Assembly: GCF_900217905.1 (NCBI RefSeq)
Contig: NZ_OBMO01000020.1
Location: 39,962-103,961, forward strand
Length of the DNA stretch: 64,000 nucleotides
From: Alloalcanivorax xenomutans
GTDB taxonomy: Bacteria; Pseudomonadota; Gammaproteobacteria; Pseudomonadales; Alcanivoracaceae
Direction of reading: 5' to 3'
In this document: in pieces, positions 1 to 8,677 of the stretch
Numbering within the stretch: position 1 is the stretch's first letter
How the letters are laid out: each line of letters begins with the position of its first letter
Made by a program: the position numbers and the translations under genes
The notes under the pieces: model-generated
Seen by the model: the letters and a program-made list of their open reading frames with translations, nothing else
The model's database searches: none
Told to the model about the DNA's origin: nothing

Positions 1-963
1 CAGGGGCTGGCTTTTCATCAGGGTCAGCAGGCTGATCAGGTGGCCGTTGACGCGGCCGGTCTTGCCGCGCACCAGCTCCGGCACATCCGGGTTTTTCTTC
101 TGCGGCATGATCGAGCTGCCGGTGCAGAACCGGTCCGGCAGGTCGATGAAGTTGAATTGGGCGCTGGTCCACAGCACCAGTTCCTCACTGATCCGAGACA
201 GGTGGGTCATGGACAGCGCCGCTAGGGCACAGAACTCGATGGCGAAGTCGCGATCGCTGACTGCGTCCAGGGAGTTTTCGCACACGGCGTCGAACCCGAG
301 CAGCTCGCAGGTGCGTTCGCGCTTGATCGGATAGGTGGTGCCGGCCAGCGCGGCGGCGCCCAGGGGCATGCGGTTGACTCTTTTGCGGCAATCCAGCAGC
401 CGCTCGCGGTCGCGCTTGAGCATCTCGAACCAGGCCAGCAGATGGTGGCCGAAGGTCACCGGCTGGGCGGTCTGCAAGTGGGTGAAGCCGGGCATGATGG
501 TGGCGGCTTCGCGCTCGGCCAGGTCCAGCAAGCCGTTCATCAGACGCAGCAATTCGGCGTCGAGCTGGTCGATCTCATCGCGCAGCCACAGACGGATGTC
601 GGTGGCCACCTGGTCGTTGCGGGAGCGGCCGGTGTGCAGCTTCTTGCCGGTGATGCCGATTTTGTCGGTGAGCCGTGCTTCGATGTTCATGTGCACGTCT
701 TCCAGCGCCACCGACCAGGCGAATTCCCCGGCTTCGATCTCCTGGCGGATTTCATCCAGCCCCTGGAGGATGGCGTCGCGCTCCTCGGTGGTAAGCACGC
801 CAACTTCCGCCAACATGGTGGCGTGGGCCTGGGAGCCCTGGATATCCTGCCGGTACATGCGCTGGTCGAACAGCACACTGGCGGTGAATGCCTGCACGAA
901 GGCATCGGTGGATTCGCTGAAGCGGCCGCCCCAGAGTTTGTTTTGCTGCTGCTTGTCGCTCAT
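1..963 (-). CDS. argH: Argininosuccinate lyase, C-terminus cut by window edge
   Basis: Cytosolic enzyme of the last arginine biosynthesis step, splitting argininosuccinate into arginine and fumarate. From the ATG at 963 the minus strand stays open for 321 codons to the window edge, so roughly two thirds of the usual 460-470 residues are present and the C-terminus is outside. It begins [15 protein letters not shown], carries [12 protein letters not shown] (the conserved lyase region 1) and, close to the edge, the superfamily signature [11 protein letters not shown]. It diverges from algZ; the same argH/algZ arrangement is known in Pseudomonas. Identity is secure from the motifs. The only odd point is the palindromic element in its upstream region. 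Confidence 0.96.
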   Translation of the reverse strand, partial: MSDKQQQNKLWGGRFSESTDAFVQAFTASVLFDQRMYRQDIQGSQAHATMLAEVGVLTTEERDAILQGLDEIRQEIEAGEFAWSVALEDVHMNIEARLTDKIGITGKKLHTGRSRNDQVATDIRLWLRDEIDQLDAELLRLMNGLLDLAEREAATIMPGFTHLQTAQPVTFGHHLLAWFEMLKRDRERLLDCRKRVNRMPLGAAALAGTTYPIKRERTCELLGFDAVCENSLDAVSDRDFAIEFCALAALSMTHLSRISEELVLWTSAQFNFIDLPDRFCTGSSIMPQKKNPDVPELVRGKTGRVNGHLISLLTLMKSQPL

Positions 964-1078
964 GTTGCTGCTCGTCTGTTCGTTGATGCGCCGGTACCCA
1001 CCACCGGACCGGATAACGGGCGCGCAGTATAACACCGGCGGGCTGGCTGTGGGGCTCCCGGCAGGGTATAACCGCTAG

Positions 1079-1342
1079 GGCCTGTTCACCCTATTTGCAT
1101 CGCGCCTGTTGCGGCTAAAACGTCAACAATCCAGGCACGAGGAGAGAAGTTTGGTCATTCCAAATGAACGACGAGTAACGCAGAGTGGTGGTGTTTTAGC
1201 CGCGGCCCGAAGGGCTGGAGCCCTTTTTACCTCCCGCGTCGTTGTCGGTTGCTCATTTGGAATGACCAAACCGCGCGCCCTCCGCCTGGCTGGAGGTAAA
1301 AAGGGCATCCAGCAGGCGGGATGCAAATAGTGTGAACAGGCC
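1079..1342. mobile_element. MITE-like palindromic element flanked by CTAG
   Basis: A 264-bp non-coding block bounded by GGCCTGTTCAC and its inverse GTGAACAGGCC (the right end has one mismatch further in). The terminal inverted repeats extend about 30 bp (1079-1108 against 1313-1342, two mismatches). CTAG lies directly outside both ends (1075-1078 and 1343-1346), fitting a 4-bp target duplication of the YTAR type used by IS5-group transposases. Internal perfect repeats are 1111-1121 with 1193-1203, and 1150-1167 with 1253-1270. A near-perfect third pair is 1214-1234 with 1292-1312. The last two pairs interleave rather than nest. No transposase is encoded, so this would be a non-autonomous element. 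The family is not recognised from memory. Confidence 0.6.
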
Positions 1343-1347
1343 CTAGC

Positions 1348-2433
1348 ATGGATACCTCCTCGCAAAATGCCTTCCTGCCTGATCTGTGCTCCGCCCGGGC
1401 GGTGCTGGTGGTGGTGGTGGTGGCGGAACTGATGGCCATAGTGGTGGCTCTGGTGGCCAGCTACTACCAGGCGTTCAGTCTTGGCCGGCTGGCACTGACT
1501 TCATTGTTCATCCAGTGGGTGGCGCTCAGTTCGGCGGCGCTGATTTGTATGCTGCGCCGCTGGCTGAACCGCCTGCCTCATTCCTGGGCGGCCCTGGCGG
1601 TGGTGGCGGTGGTGTCGGCGAATACGCTGGTCTTCAGTGCCGCCGCCAATCTGCTCACCGGCTGGTTGTCCTGGGCACCGTCGGGCAATGCCCTCTGGCA
1701 CCCGAATATCCTCATCAACGTGCTGATCGCCACCATCCTTGCCGGGCTGGTGATGCGTTACGTCTATGTGCAGGAGCAACTGCGGCGCCAGGGGCAGGCC
1801 CAGTTGCAGGCTCGTTTACAGGCGCTGCAGTCGCGGATCCGGCCGCATTTCCTGTTCAATTCCATGAACATCATCGCCAGTCTGATCAGTATCGACCCGG
1901 ATGCCGCCGAGCGGGCGGTGGAGGATCTGTCCAGGCTGTTCCGGGCCAGCCTCAAGGACAATGCGGACCCGGTGCCCATGACCGAGGAATTGTCGCTGTG
2001 TGAGCGCTATATCAATATTGAGCAGTTGCGCCTCGGAGAGCGGCTGCGGGTGAACTGGCGTGTCGAGCTGGATCCCCGGCATCAGGAAATGCCGCTGCTG
2101 ACACTGCAGCCCTTGTTGGAAAACGCCATTTATCACGGTATTCAACCGCTGCCCGGCGGGGGTGTGATCACCATCAGAGCCCGGTGCCAGGAAGGCCGTA
2201 TAGTGTTGAGCGTGCGTAATCCGAAGCCGGAAGGGGAAGGCCATCACCGCGGTAACCGCATGGCGCTGGAAAATGTGCGTCACCGTCTGGAAGTGCTGCA
2301 TGGCAATCAGGTGGAGGTGCGCGCCCGGGATCTGAAGCGGCATTATGACGTGGAAATCCGTTTTCCCGCCCGCCCCGGATCGGTAACCGGACAGGAGCGG
2401 GAAAGAGCGCAGGAAGACATAACGATAGAATGA
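1348..2433 (+). CDS. algZ: AlgZ/FimS-type sensor histidine kinase (LytS family)
   Basis: Membrane sensor kinase, 361 residues, partner of the AlgR regulator encoded 25 bp downstream; in Pseudomonas this pair controls alginate and type IV pilus genes. The N-terminus contains FLPDLC, typical of AlgZ, followed by about four membrane segments (residues 17-40, 47-70, 80-103, 118-140). The phospho-acceptor region is RPHFLFNSMNII with His167 (His_kinase family), and the ATP-binding domain has LLENAIYHG. The ATG at 1348 lies only five bases after the end of the palindromic element. The only Shine-Dalgarno candidate is AGG at 1338-1340, inside the element's terminal repeat, 7 nt before the start. Native upstream control may therefore have been displaced. 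Confidence 0.9.
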   Translation: MDTSSQNAFLPDLCSARAVLVVVVVAELMAIVVALVASYYQAFSLGRLALTSLFIQWVALSSAALICMLRRWLNRLPHSWAALAVVAVVSANTLVFSAAANLLTGWLSWAPSGNALWHPNILINVLIATILAGLVMRYVYVQEQLRRQGQAQLQARLQALQSRIRPHFLFNSMNIIASLISIDPDAAERAVEDLSRLFRASLKDNADPVPMTEELSLCERYINIEQLRLGERLRVNWRVELDPRHQEMPLLTLQPLLENAIYHGIQPLPGGGVITIRARCQEGRIVLSVRNPKPEGEGHHRGNRMALENVRHRLEVLHGNQVEVRARDLKRHYDVEIRFPARPGSVTGQERERAQEDITIE

Positions 2434-2458
2434 AGCACGGACAGGAAAAGGGGGACGC

Positions 2459-3202
2459 ATGCGCGTATTGGTCTGTGACGACGAAGCCCTGGCCCGAATG
2501 CGACTGAAGCGGCTGGTGGAACGATGCGACATGGAGGTGGTGGCGGAGGCCGGCACCGGGCGTGAAGCCTTGGCCAGTGCCAGCCGTTTGCACCCTGATG
2601 TGGTGCTGATGGATATCCGCATGCCGGATATGGATGGCCTCGAGGCCAGTGCCCACCTGACCCGCCTGGAACCGGCCCCGGCGGTGATCTTCTGTACCGC
2701 TTTCGAGGAACACGCGCTGCAAGCCTTTCGGGTCCACGCATTGGATTATCTGCTCAAGCCGGTGAGCGAGGCCGACCTGCGCCAGGCCCTGGAGAAAGTC
2801 CGCGCCCTGAATCAGGTGCAACTGGCGGAAGTGCAGCATCGCATGGCCGCCAACCGGCCGCGTCAGCGTCGTCATATCAGCGCCCGCACCTACCGTGGCC
2901 TGGAACTGGTACAGGTGGAGGACGTGCGCTATTTCCAGGCCGACCAGAAATACGTCACCGTCTATCACACCGGGGGATCGGTGGTGATCAACGAACCGCT
3001 CAAGGACCTGGAGAAGGAATTCGACGGCCTGTTCGTGCGCACCCACCGCAGCACCCTGGTGGCGCTGCACTACATTGAGGCGCTGGAACACAGCGGCTCC
3101 GACGGCGGCTATGAAGTGCGCCTGCGCGATCTGGAGGCGCGCCTGCCGGTCAGTCGCCGCCACCTGTCCGCATTGCGCCAGGCGCTGCTGAATCGAAACT
3201 GA
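2459..3202 (+). CDS. algR: AlgR-type LytTR response regulator
   Basis: Cytosolic transcription regulator, 247 residues. The receiver domain (about 1-120) has acidic residues Asp7-Asp8, phospho-acceptor Asp52 in LMDIRMPDMDG, and the conserved Lys in YLLKPV. The C-terminal LytTR DNA-binding domain (about 140-245) contains YFQADQKYVTVYH and FVRTHRSTLV. It lies 25 bp after algZ with a strong GGGGG ribosome site, so the two are almost certainly one operon. In Pseudomonas AlgR binds upstream of fimU-pilV and alginate genes; targets here are not visible. It ends 28 bp from the convergent fic gene, which separates it from hemC. Confidence 0.93.
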   Translation: MRVLVCDDEALARMRLKRLVERCDMEVVAEAGTGREALASASRLHPDVVLMDIRMPDMDGLEASAHLTRLEPAPAVIFCTAFEEHALQAFRVHALDYLLKPVSEADLRQALEKVRALNQVQLAEVQHRMAANRPRQRRHISARTYRGLELVQVEDVRYFQADQKYVTVYHTGGSVVINEPLKDLEKEFDGLFVRTHRSTLVALHYIEALEHSGSDGGYEVRLRDLEARLPVSRRHLSALRQALLNRN

Positions 3203-3230
3203 TGCTGATTCCGATGATGGAGCGGTGAGG

Positions 3231-4355
3231 CTAGCGGCGGTCGTCGTAGGGAGTGGGGTGATTGTCGTTGGTGGTCAGAACCTGGATCAGCTTCGGGTGT
3301 ACGAACAACTTTTCCCTGCCCGCTTGGATTTCCTCCAAAACCCCTATTTCCACGAGGTGTTTCAGATAGACAGAGGCGGTTTGGCGTTTAGCTATGCCGC
3401 TCCGCACCAGGTTATGAATCCGGCAGTAGGGTTGTTCGAAAAGGGTTTGGACCAGTTCGTGGCTGTAGATTTTGGGCAACTCGGCTTGTACATGCCGGTT
3501 GGTGTGCTCGATCAGTTCACGTATGGCGGCAATTTTGCCGCTGGTCCAGCGGGCTGTTTCGGTGACCGCATTGAGCATGAAAAGCAGCCACTCCTGCCAT
3601 GCCTGCTCTCGCGTAACCGCGATGAGAAGCCGATAGTAATCGCTCTTGTTCTGTACGATATAACGGCTCAGATACAGGATCGGCAGAGTCAGCAGGTTCT
3701 GTTCGATCAGGTACAGGATGTTGAGTATCCGTCCGGTGCGGCCGTTACCATCGGTAAAGGGGTGGATAGCCTCGAACTGGTAGTGAGCCACAGCCATGAT
3801 CACCAGAGGGTCCAGTCCGTGGGAGCTTTGGTGCATGAACCTCTCCCAATTCGATAGAAGATTCCGTAGCAAGGGCTCACCGACCGGAGGCGTGTAAATC
3901 ACTTCGTTGGTGAGTGTATTGGCGATGGTGGTGCCGGGCACGCGACGGATATCCATGGTGGCATCCTTGATGGTGGAACATACCGTCACCGCGGTGGAAG
4001 TGTTGAGAGGGCGGGTCGCCAAGCTGCGGTACCCCTGGTATAGGGCTGTTCGGTAACGCAGTGCTTCTTTCGTCGCGGGATCGGCCTGGCCTTCTTCGTC
4101 CGCATAACGAAACAGCTTGTCGCTGGTGGTGACAATATTTTCGATTTCGGAACTGCTTTGGGCCTCCAGCAAAGGAAGGGTATTGATCAGCAAGGTCGGG
4201 TTGGGGAGTAACTCGGCGGATTGCTTGAGTTCAGCCAGAGCCGCCCGCGCCGGGATACAGGCTTTCAATACGGCAATGCTTTCCAGTTCCGTGTTCGGAG
4301 GCAGGGGCGGCAATTGATTGTAGGGCTGTCCGGGGATCCAGATTGAGGAGGACAT
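3231..4355 (-). CDS. Fic-domain protein with inhibitory helix and C-terminal winged helix
   Basis: Probable AMP-transferase (adenylyltransferase), 374 residues from the ATG at 4355; a TTG five codons earlier is also possible. The Fic core is [12 protein letters not shown] at residues 198-209, with catalytic His198 and all canonical residues intact. An N-terminal inhibitory motif of the (S/T)xxxE(G/N) class is visible: Ser68...Glu72-Asn73. This makes it a class II, self-inhibited Fic that carries its own antitoxin-like helix. The last ~80 residues look like a winged helix ([20 protein letters not shown]), so it may bind DNA. It stands alone, convergent with algR, and splits algR from hemC. Upstream are four copies of a TGTCGATA motif. 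Target protein unknown. Confidence 0.9.
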   Translation of the reverse strand: MSSSIWIPGQPYNQLPPLPPNTELESIAVLKACIPARAALAELKQSAELLPNPTLLINTLPLLEAQSSSEIENIVTTSDKLFRYADEEGQADPATKEALRYRTALYQGYRSLATRPLNTSTAVTVCSTIKDATMDIRRVPGTTIANTLTNEVIYTPPVGEPLLRNLLSNWERFMHQSSHGLDPLVIMAVAHYQFEAIHPFTDGNGRTGRILNILYLIEQNLLTLPILYLSRYIVQNKSDYYRLLIAVTREQAWQEWLLFMLNAVTETARWTSGKIAAIRELIEHTNRHVQAELPKIYSHELVQTLFEQPYCRIHNLVRSGIAKRQTASVYLKHLVEIGVLEEIQAGREKLFVHPKLIQVLTTNDNHPTPYDDRR

Positions 4356-4373
4356 GTTTATAATTTCCAACTA

Positions 4374-4453
4374 TATCGACATATGGTCAGTCTAGTGTCG
4401 ATGGTATGAACATGTCTATTTTTTATGTCGATAAAATCTGATTATATCGACAT
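4374..4453. promoter_or_regulatory. Array of four phased TGTCGATA operator-like sites
   Basis: TATCGACAT occurs at 4374-4382 and 4445-4453. Its inverse occurs as TGTCGAT at 4396-4402 and as ATGTCGATA at 4425-4433. Motif centres are about 21, 30 and 20 bp apart, i.e. two, three and two helical turns. The pair at 4425-4453 is a perfect inverted repeat with an 11-nt spacer. On the minus strand a TATAAT hexamer (4446 to 4441) lies at the fourth site and could be the fic -10, though no good -35 is visible. Bound protein would cover the fic promoter. The regulator is unknown; the Fic winged helix is one candidate. Confidence 0.55.
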
Positions 4454-4596
4454 TGACGTTTGATTTCTGGATCTGAGCGATGGGTGGGTTGAATGGACGG
4501 GGCTCTCCCGTCGTTCTCGTTTCCCTCCGGCAAACCCGGCCCTGTTTCCGGTAGAATGTGCGGCCCACGGTTCCTTAACCCGTTCAGGAGAGCTTC

Positions 4597-5526
4597 ATGA
4601 GCCGCATTCTGCGCATCGCTACCCGTTCCAGCCCCCTGGCCATCTGGCAGGCCGAGTATGTCCAGCGGCGGTTGGAAGCACTGCATGAGGGGCTGACCGT
4701 GGAGCTGGTGCGGATCAAGACGCAGGGTGACAAGATCCTCGATACACCTCTGGCCAAGATCGGCGGCAAGGGGCTGTTCGTGAAGGAACTGGAGCAGGCG
4801 ATGATGGACGGTCGTGCCGACATCGCCGTGCATTCCATGAAGGACGTGCCGATGGAACTCCCCGAGGGGATGGCGCTGCCGGTGATTTGCGAACGGGAGG
4901 ACCCCCGCGACGCCTTCGTCTCCAACCACCACGATGCCCTGTCCGCCTTGCCGGAAGGCGCCCGTGTCGGCACGTCCAGCCTGCGCCGTCAGGCCCAGGT
5001 ACTGGCTAATCGGCCGGATCTGAAGGTGTCAAGCCTGCGCGGCAACGTACAGACCCGGCTCGGTAAGCTGGACAGTGGTGACTTCGACGCCATCATTCTG
5101 GCCGCCGCCGGCCTCAAGCGGCTGGAGATGCATGACCGCATTCGCTATGAAATGCCCCCGGAAGAGTCCCTGCCGGCGGTAGGGCAGGGCGCGGTGGGTA
5201 TTGAATGCCGGGCTGGAGATGAGCCGGTGCAGACTCTGCTGGCACCGCTCAATGACCCGCTTACCTGGGACCGGGTCAGCGCCGAGCGGGCCATGAATCG
5301 CCGCCTGGAAGGCGGCTGCCAGGTGCCGATCGCCGGTTTTGCCCTGCTTGAGGACGATACCCTTTGGCTGCGTGGCCTGGTGGCCAGCGAAAACGGCGAC
5401 ACCGTGCTGCGGGCCGAGGCACGGGCGCCTCGCGAACAGGCCGAGGAACTGGGTGCGCGGGTGGCTGAGTCATTACTGGAGCAGGGCGCCGAGCGCATTC
5501 TGGCGGAGCTGTATCAACGCTCATGA
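4597..5526 (+). CDS. hemC: Porphobilinogen deaminase (hydroxymethylbilane synthase)
   Basis: Cytosolic haem-pathway enzyme that condenses four porphobilinogens into hydroxymethylbilane. It has 309 residues, the normal length. The N-terminus [22 protein letters not shown] region ([13 protein letters not shown]) is diagnostic. [16 protein letters not shown] and HSMKDVP follow, and the cofactor-binding Cys sits in [10 protein letters not shown] clear ribosome site (CAGGAG) precedes the ATG, and a TAGAAT -10-like hexamer at 4552-4557 could drive it. The stop overlaps the hemD start by four bases (ATGA), implying translational coupling. In Pseudomonas hemC directly follows algR; here the fic gene lies between. 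Confidence 0.97.
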   Translation: MSRILRIATRSSPLAIWQAEYVQRRLEALHEGLTVELVRIKTQGDKILDTPLAKIGGKGLFVKELEQAMMDGRADIAVHSMKDVPMELPEGMALPVICEREDPRDAFVSNHHDALSALPEGARVGTSSLRRQAQVLANRPDLKVSSLRGNVQTRLGKLDSGDFDAIILAAAGLKRLEMHDRIRYEMPPEESLPAVGQGAVGIECRAGDEPVQTLLAPLNDPLTWDRVSAERAMNRRLEGGCQVPIAGFALLEDDTLWLRGLVASENGDTVLRAEARAPREQAEELGARVAESLLEQGAERILAELYQRS

Positions 5527-6230
5527 GTACGGTGCTGATCACCCGGCCGCGGGGGCAGGGCGAGACGCTGGCGGCGCTGCTGCGCGATGCCGGCCATGTC
5601 CCCGTCCACCAGCCGGCGCTGGCCATCGAACCGTTGCCACTGTCGGCGGCGGACCGGCGGCGAATCCTGGATCTGGACCTTTACCACGCGGTGTTCTTCG
5701 TCAGCGCCAACGCCGCCGAGCTGGCCCTGGAGGCGTTCGCCGATGTCTGGCCGCAGTGGCCGGTGGGCGTGCACTGGCTGACGGTGGGGGAGGCCACTGC
5801 CCGGGTGCTGGCGGCGGCGGGGATGACGCCGGAATATCCTGGCGCCGGTTTCAATTCCGAAGCGGTGCTGGGGCTGCCCTGTCTGGCGGACGTGGCGGAT
5901 CGGCGCATTCTGATTTGCCGCGCGGACAGCGGCCGTGACTGGCTCGCCGCCCGACTGCGGGAACGCGGTGCCGAGGTCGACATCATCCCCTTTTACCGGC
6001 GTCGTCCGGATCCGTCCTTCCGTTGGCCCGGGGAGGCCTCCGTGGTGCTGGTTACCAGTGTCGAGGGTTGGCGGGCGATAGCGGCGCGGGTGCCCGCCAC
6101 GGCCCGGGTGGTGAGCGCCGGTGAGCGGGTGGCGCAGGCGGTGCGCGAAGACCACCCGGGGCCCGTGACGGTGGCCGCCAGCGCCCATGACCGCGACATG
6201 GTGGCGGCGCTGGCCGGTGCCGGCGATTGA
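5523..6230 (+). CDS. hemD: Uroporphyrinogen-III synthase
   Basis: Cyclises and rearranges hydroxymethylbilane to uroporphyrinogen III, the branch point to haem, sirohaem and corrin. It has 235 residues, slightly short of the ~250 usual, which is within the range of this poorly conserved family. The recognisable start is [17 protein letters not shown], then [11 protein letters not shown] and the C-terminal [11 protein letters not shown] region. Identity rests on these motifs and on position: it overlaps hemC by four bases and precedes hemX/hemY. A 206-bp gap follows, which contains a short GC palindrome (CCGGCGCG around 6386-6402) and no other gene. Confidence 0.93.
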   Translation: MSTVLITRPRGQGETLAALLRDAGHVPVHQPALAIEPLPLSAADRRRILDLDLYHAVFFVSANAAELALEAFADVWPQWPVGVHWLTVGEATARVLAAAGMTPEYPGAGFNSEAVLGLPCLADVADRRILICRADSGRDWLAARLRERGAEVDIIPFYRRRPDPSFRWPGEASVVLVTSVEGWRAIAARVPATARVVSAGERVAQAVREDHPGPVTVAASAHDRDMVAALAGAGD

Positions 6231-6436
6231 AGTAAAAAATTGCAACCGTGGCGCTATAGCCAGACATCAAAGGTTTTCTTCTTTCCGGAGCGGGTTATGC
6301 TGTGGCTTGTTGGGCGTTTCATCGTCCTCGTTTTTCAGGCTTGTTCCGGATCGTATCAAAGGAAATGCCGCCATTTGGCGATCACCGGCGCGGCGCGCCG
6401 GGATGACAACACGGGATGACAAAAAAGGGAGCTCCC

Positions 6437-7417
6437 ATGACGCTGTACCGTCCACTTTCGTCCCAGCGGGGCCTGGCCCTGTGGCCATTGATTATTCTGC
6501 TTATCGTGATCGCCGCGCTGGCGGGAGCCGGCTGGTGGGGATGGCAGCAATGGCAGATCCTGGAAGGGCAGCGCAGTGGTCTGGAACAGCAGGTGGCCGG
6601 TTTGGAAAAACGGCTGGACCAGCAGGGTGAGGAAAGCCGGGAACAGCGTCAGGCGCTGGCGGCTTTGCGTCATACCCAGGAAGAAACCGAAGCCCGCATG
6701 GCGCGGGATCGCGAAAAGCTGAATGACATGAGCCAGGGCGGCCAGCGCCTGTGGCTGATCACCGAGGCGGAATCCCTGGCCAGTCTGGCCAGCCAGCGCC
6801 TGCTGCTCACCGGCGACGCCGAAGCGGCGCGGCGTTTGCTAAAAGCCGCCGATGAAACCCTGGCCCGTTTGGATGATCCGCAGACACTGCCGGCGCGCCG
6901 CGCTCTGGCCGCCGATATGGAAGCGCTCAACGCGGCCCTGCAGATGGACGTCCAGGCGCTGGTGCTGCGGCTCGGCGCGCTGCGCGAGCGCGTCGAGGAA
7001 CTGGCGGTCCCGTTGCGTGAGCGCCCGCAAAACAGCAACGCCGGTGATGACAACGCCAAGCCTTCCTGGTGGCAGCAATTTCTCTCCCATCTGCCGGTGA
7101 ACATCCGCCATCACGATGACGCCGAGCCGCTGCCGATGACGCAAAGCGAAGCGGCGCTGGTGCGGTTGAGCATCAATACCAGCCTGCAGCAGGCACAACT
7201 GGCGCTATTGCAGGGGCGCGCGGAGAGTTACGGACAGGCTCTGAACCAGGCCCGGGCAACCATCACACAGTGGTTCCGTGGAGACAACCCGGCCACGCGC
7301 CATCTGCTTTCCGCTCTGGATGAGCTGGACGAGGAAGCGGTCAGCCAGGCGCTGCCGGATATCGGCGGCGGTCTGGCGGCGATTCGTGAGCTCAAGCGCA
7401 AGGAGGGCGACGCATGA
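6437..7417 (+). CDS. hemX: HemX family membrane protein
   Basis: Inner-membrane protein of unknown biochemical role found beside hemC/hemD; despite historic annotation, methyltransferase activity is not supported by this sequence. It has 326 residues from the ATG at 6437, which has GGGAG five bases upstream; an in-frame ATG at 6416 lacks a ribosome site. One membrane helix (about residues 14-36, LWPLIILLIVIAALAGAGWW) is followed by a long charged coiled coil (about 45-110, many Gln/Glu/Arg) and an alpha-helical periplasmic-type domain. It overlaps hemY by four bases. Confidence 0.88.
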   Translation: MTLYRPLSSQRGLALWPLIILLIVIAALAGAGWWGWQQWQILEGQRSGLEQQVAGLEKRLDQQGEESREQRQALAALRHTQEETEARMARDREKLNDMSQGGQRLWLITEAESLASLASQRLLLTGDAEAARRLLKAADETLARLDDPQTLPARRALAADMEALNAALQMDVQALVLRLGALRERVEELAVPLRERPQNSNAGDDNAKPSWWQQFLSHLPVNIRHHDDAEPLPMTQSEAALVRLSINTSLQQAQLALLQGRAESYGQALNQARATITQWFRGDNPATRHLLSALDELDEEAVSQALPDIGGGLAAIRELKRKEGDA

Positions 7418-8634
7418 AAAAAATTCTCCTGTTGCTGGTTCTGGCACTGATCGCGGCGGCGGCGCTGGGCCGATGGATGGCGGCGGATTCCGGATATCTG
7501 CTGTTGGTGCGCGGTAACTGGGAAATGGATACCACGCTGGGCTTCGCCGTGCTGGTGATGGTGCTGGCGGCGGTGGCGCTGGTGGTGGCGACCCTTATTC
7601 TCAACGGATTGTGGCAATTGGCCGAGCCGGTGCGGGCCACCCGCCGGTTTCGTCAGTCGGTGGCCCGCCGCCGTCTGAAGAGCGGCCTGGTGCTGCTGGT
7701 GGATGGCGACATCAAAAAGGCGGAACGGCTGCTGAGCGCCGCCGGTCGGGAAGGCGACTGGCCGCTGGCGGCGTGGTTGTTGGCGGCGGAATGCGCCCGC
7801 GAGCGCGGTGACGGTGAGGCGCTGGAACAGTATCTGGGCGAAGCGTCGGCGGATCGCCGGGGGCTGCTGATGAGCGGTTTGATGCGGGCCCGGTTCGCTC
7901 TGGACGACGGCCAGCCGGAACAGGCCCGTCATGAGTTGGAAGCGCTGCTCAAACAGGCGCCCAACAATCGCCGGGTTCTGACACTGTACGCCGATGTGCT
8001 GGACCGGCTGCATGACTGGCCGGCGCTGTGCGATCTGATTCCCCGGCTGCGCAAAGTGCTTGATGAGCAGAGCGTGGCGCGCCGCGAGCGCCGGGCCTGG
8101 CTGGCGCGGGTGCAGGAAGTGGCGCAGAAGCCCGGGTTCAATGATGCCGAGTCCCGCGCTGCTGAGTTGCGGCGGCTGTGGAAATCGGTGCCGGTGGCAC
8201 TGAAGAATGATCCGGCGATGAAAGCCCGCTACGCCGGCTTCCTGGCGCAACTGGGGCAGGGCAAAGTGGCTCTGGGTCTGGTGCGCGAGCAACTGGGCAA
8301 GGAGTGGGATGACCGTTTGCCCCCGGTTCTGGAGGCCATCGACGATGTGCCGCCGGATGACTTGCTGCAGGTTCTGGAAGGATGGCTGGCGGAACGGCCC
8401 GGTAATGCCGCGGTGTTGATCACCGCCGGACGGGTGGCGCTGAAAGCGCGTTTGTGGGGCAAGGCGCAGAGCTTCTTCGAGGCCGCCGCCAATTCCAGCC
8501 AGAGCGCCACCGCCCTGGCGGAGCTGGCGCGGCTGTATCGGGCGCTGGGCGATCACGGCAAAGCGGATCAGGCGCTGGAGCGCCGGGTTTCCCGGTTGGA
8601 CAGCGAGTTGCCGTCCCTGCCGATGCCGAACTGA
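7414..8634 (+). CDS. hemY: HemY N-terminal-type TPR membrane protein
   Basis: 406-residue inner-membrane protein of the HemY/porphyrin-associated family, expected to scaffold or influence late haem steps; it is unrelated to the oxidase called HemY in Firmicutes. Two membrane helices lie at about residues 3-20 and 42-66. After them comes a cytosolic array of TPR-like helical repeats rich in Ala/Leu, ending near residue 395. It starts inside the hemX stop (ATGA overlap), so both are co-translated. It closes the hem cluster and is convergent with pqiC, 43 bp away. Confidence 0.9.
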   Translation: MKKILLLLVLALIAAAALGRWMAADSGYLLLVRGNWEMDTTLGFAVLVMVLAAVALVVATLILNGLWQLAEPVRATRRFRQSVARRRLKSGLVLLVDGDIKKAERLLSAAGREGDWPLAAWLLAAECARERGDGEALEQYLGEASADRRGLLMSGLMRARFALDDGQPEQARHELEALLKQAPNNRRVLTLYADVLDRLHDWPALCDLIPRLRKVLDEQSVARRERRAWLARVQEVAQKPGFNDAESRAAELRRLWKSVPVALKNDPAMKARYAGFLAQLGQGKVALGLVREQLGKEWDDRLPPVLEAIDDVPPDDLLQVLEGWLAERPGNAAVLITAGRVALKARLWGKAQSFFEAAANSSQSATALAELARLYRALGDHGKADQALERRVSRLDSELPSLPMPN

Positions 8635-8677
8635 ACAGACCGGTCAGCTCCCACAGAAGCCGGGCGGTGAATTTCTA

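Noticed and set aside
1109..1365. Short frames on both strands within the palindromic element
   Set aside because: They mirror each other because the sequence is an inverted repeat; no start context.
1386..2003. Glycine-rich frame inside algZ
   Set aside because: Runs of Gly come from shifting GTG/GCG codons of the AlgZ membrane helices; no ribosome site.
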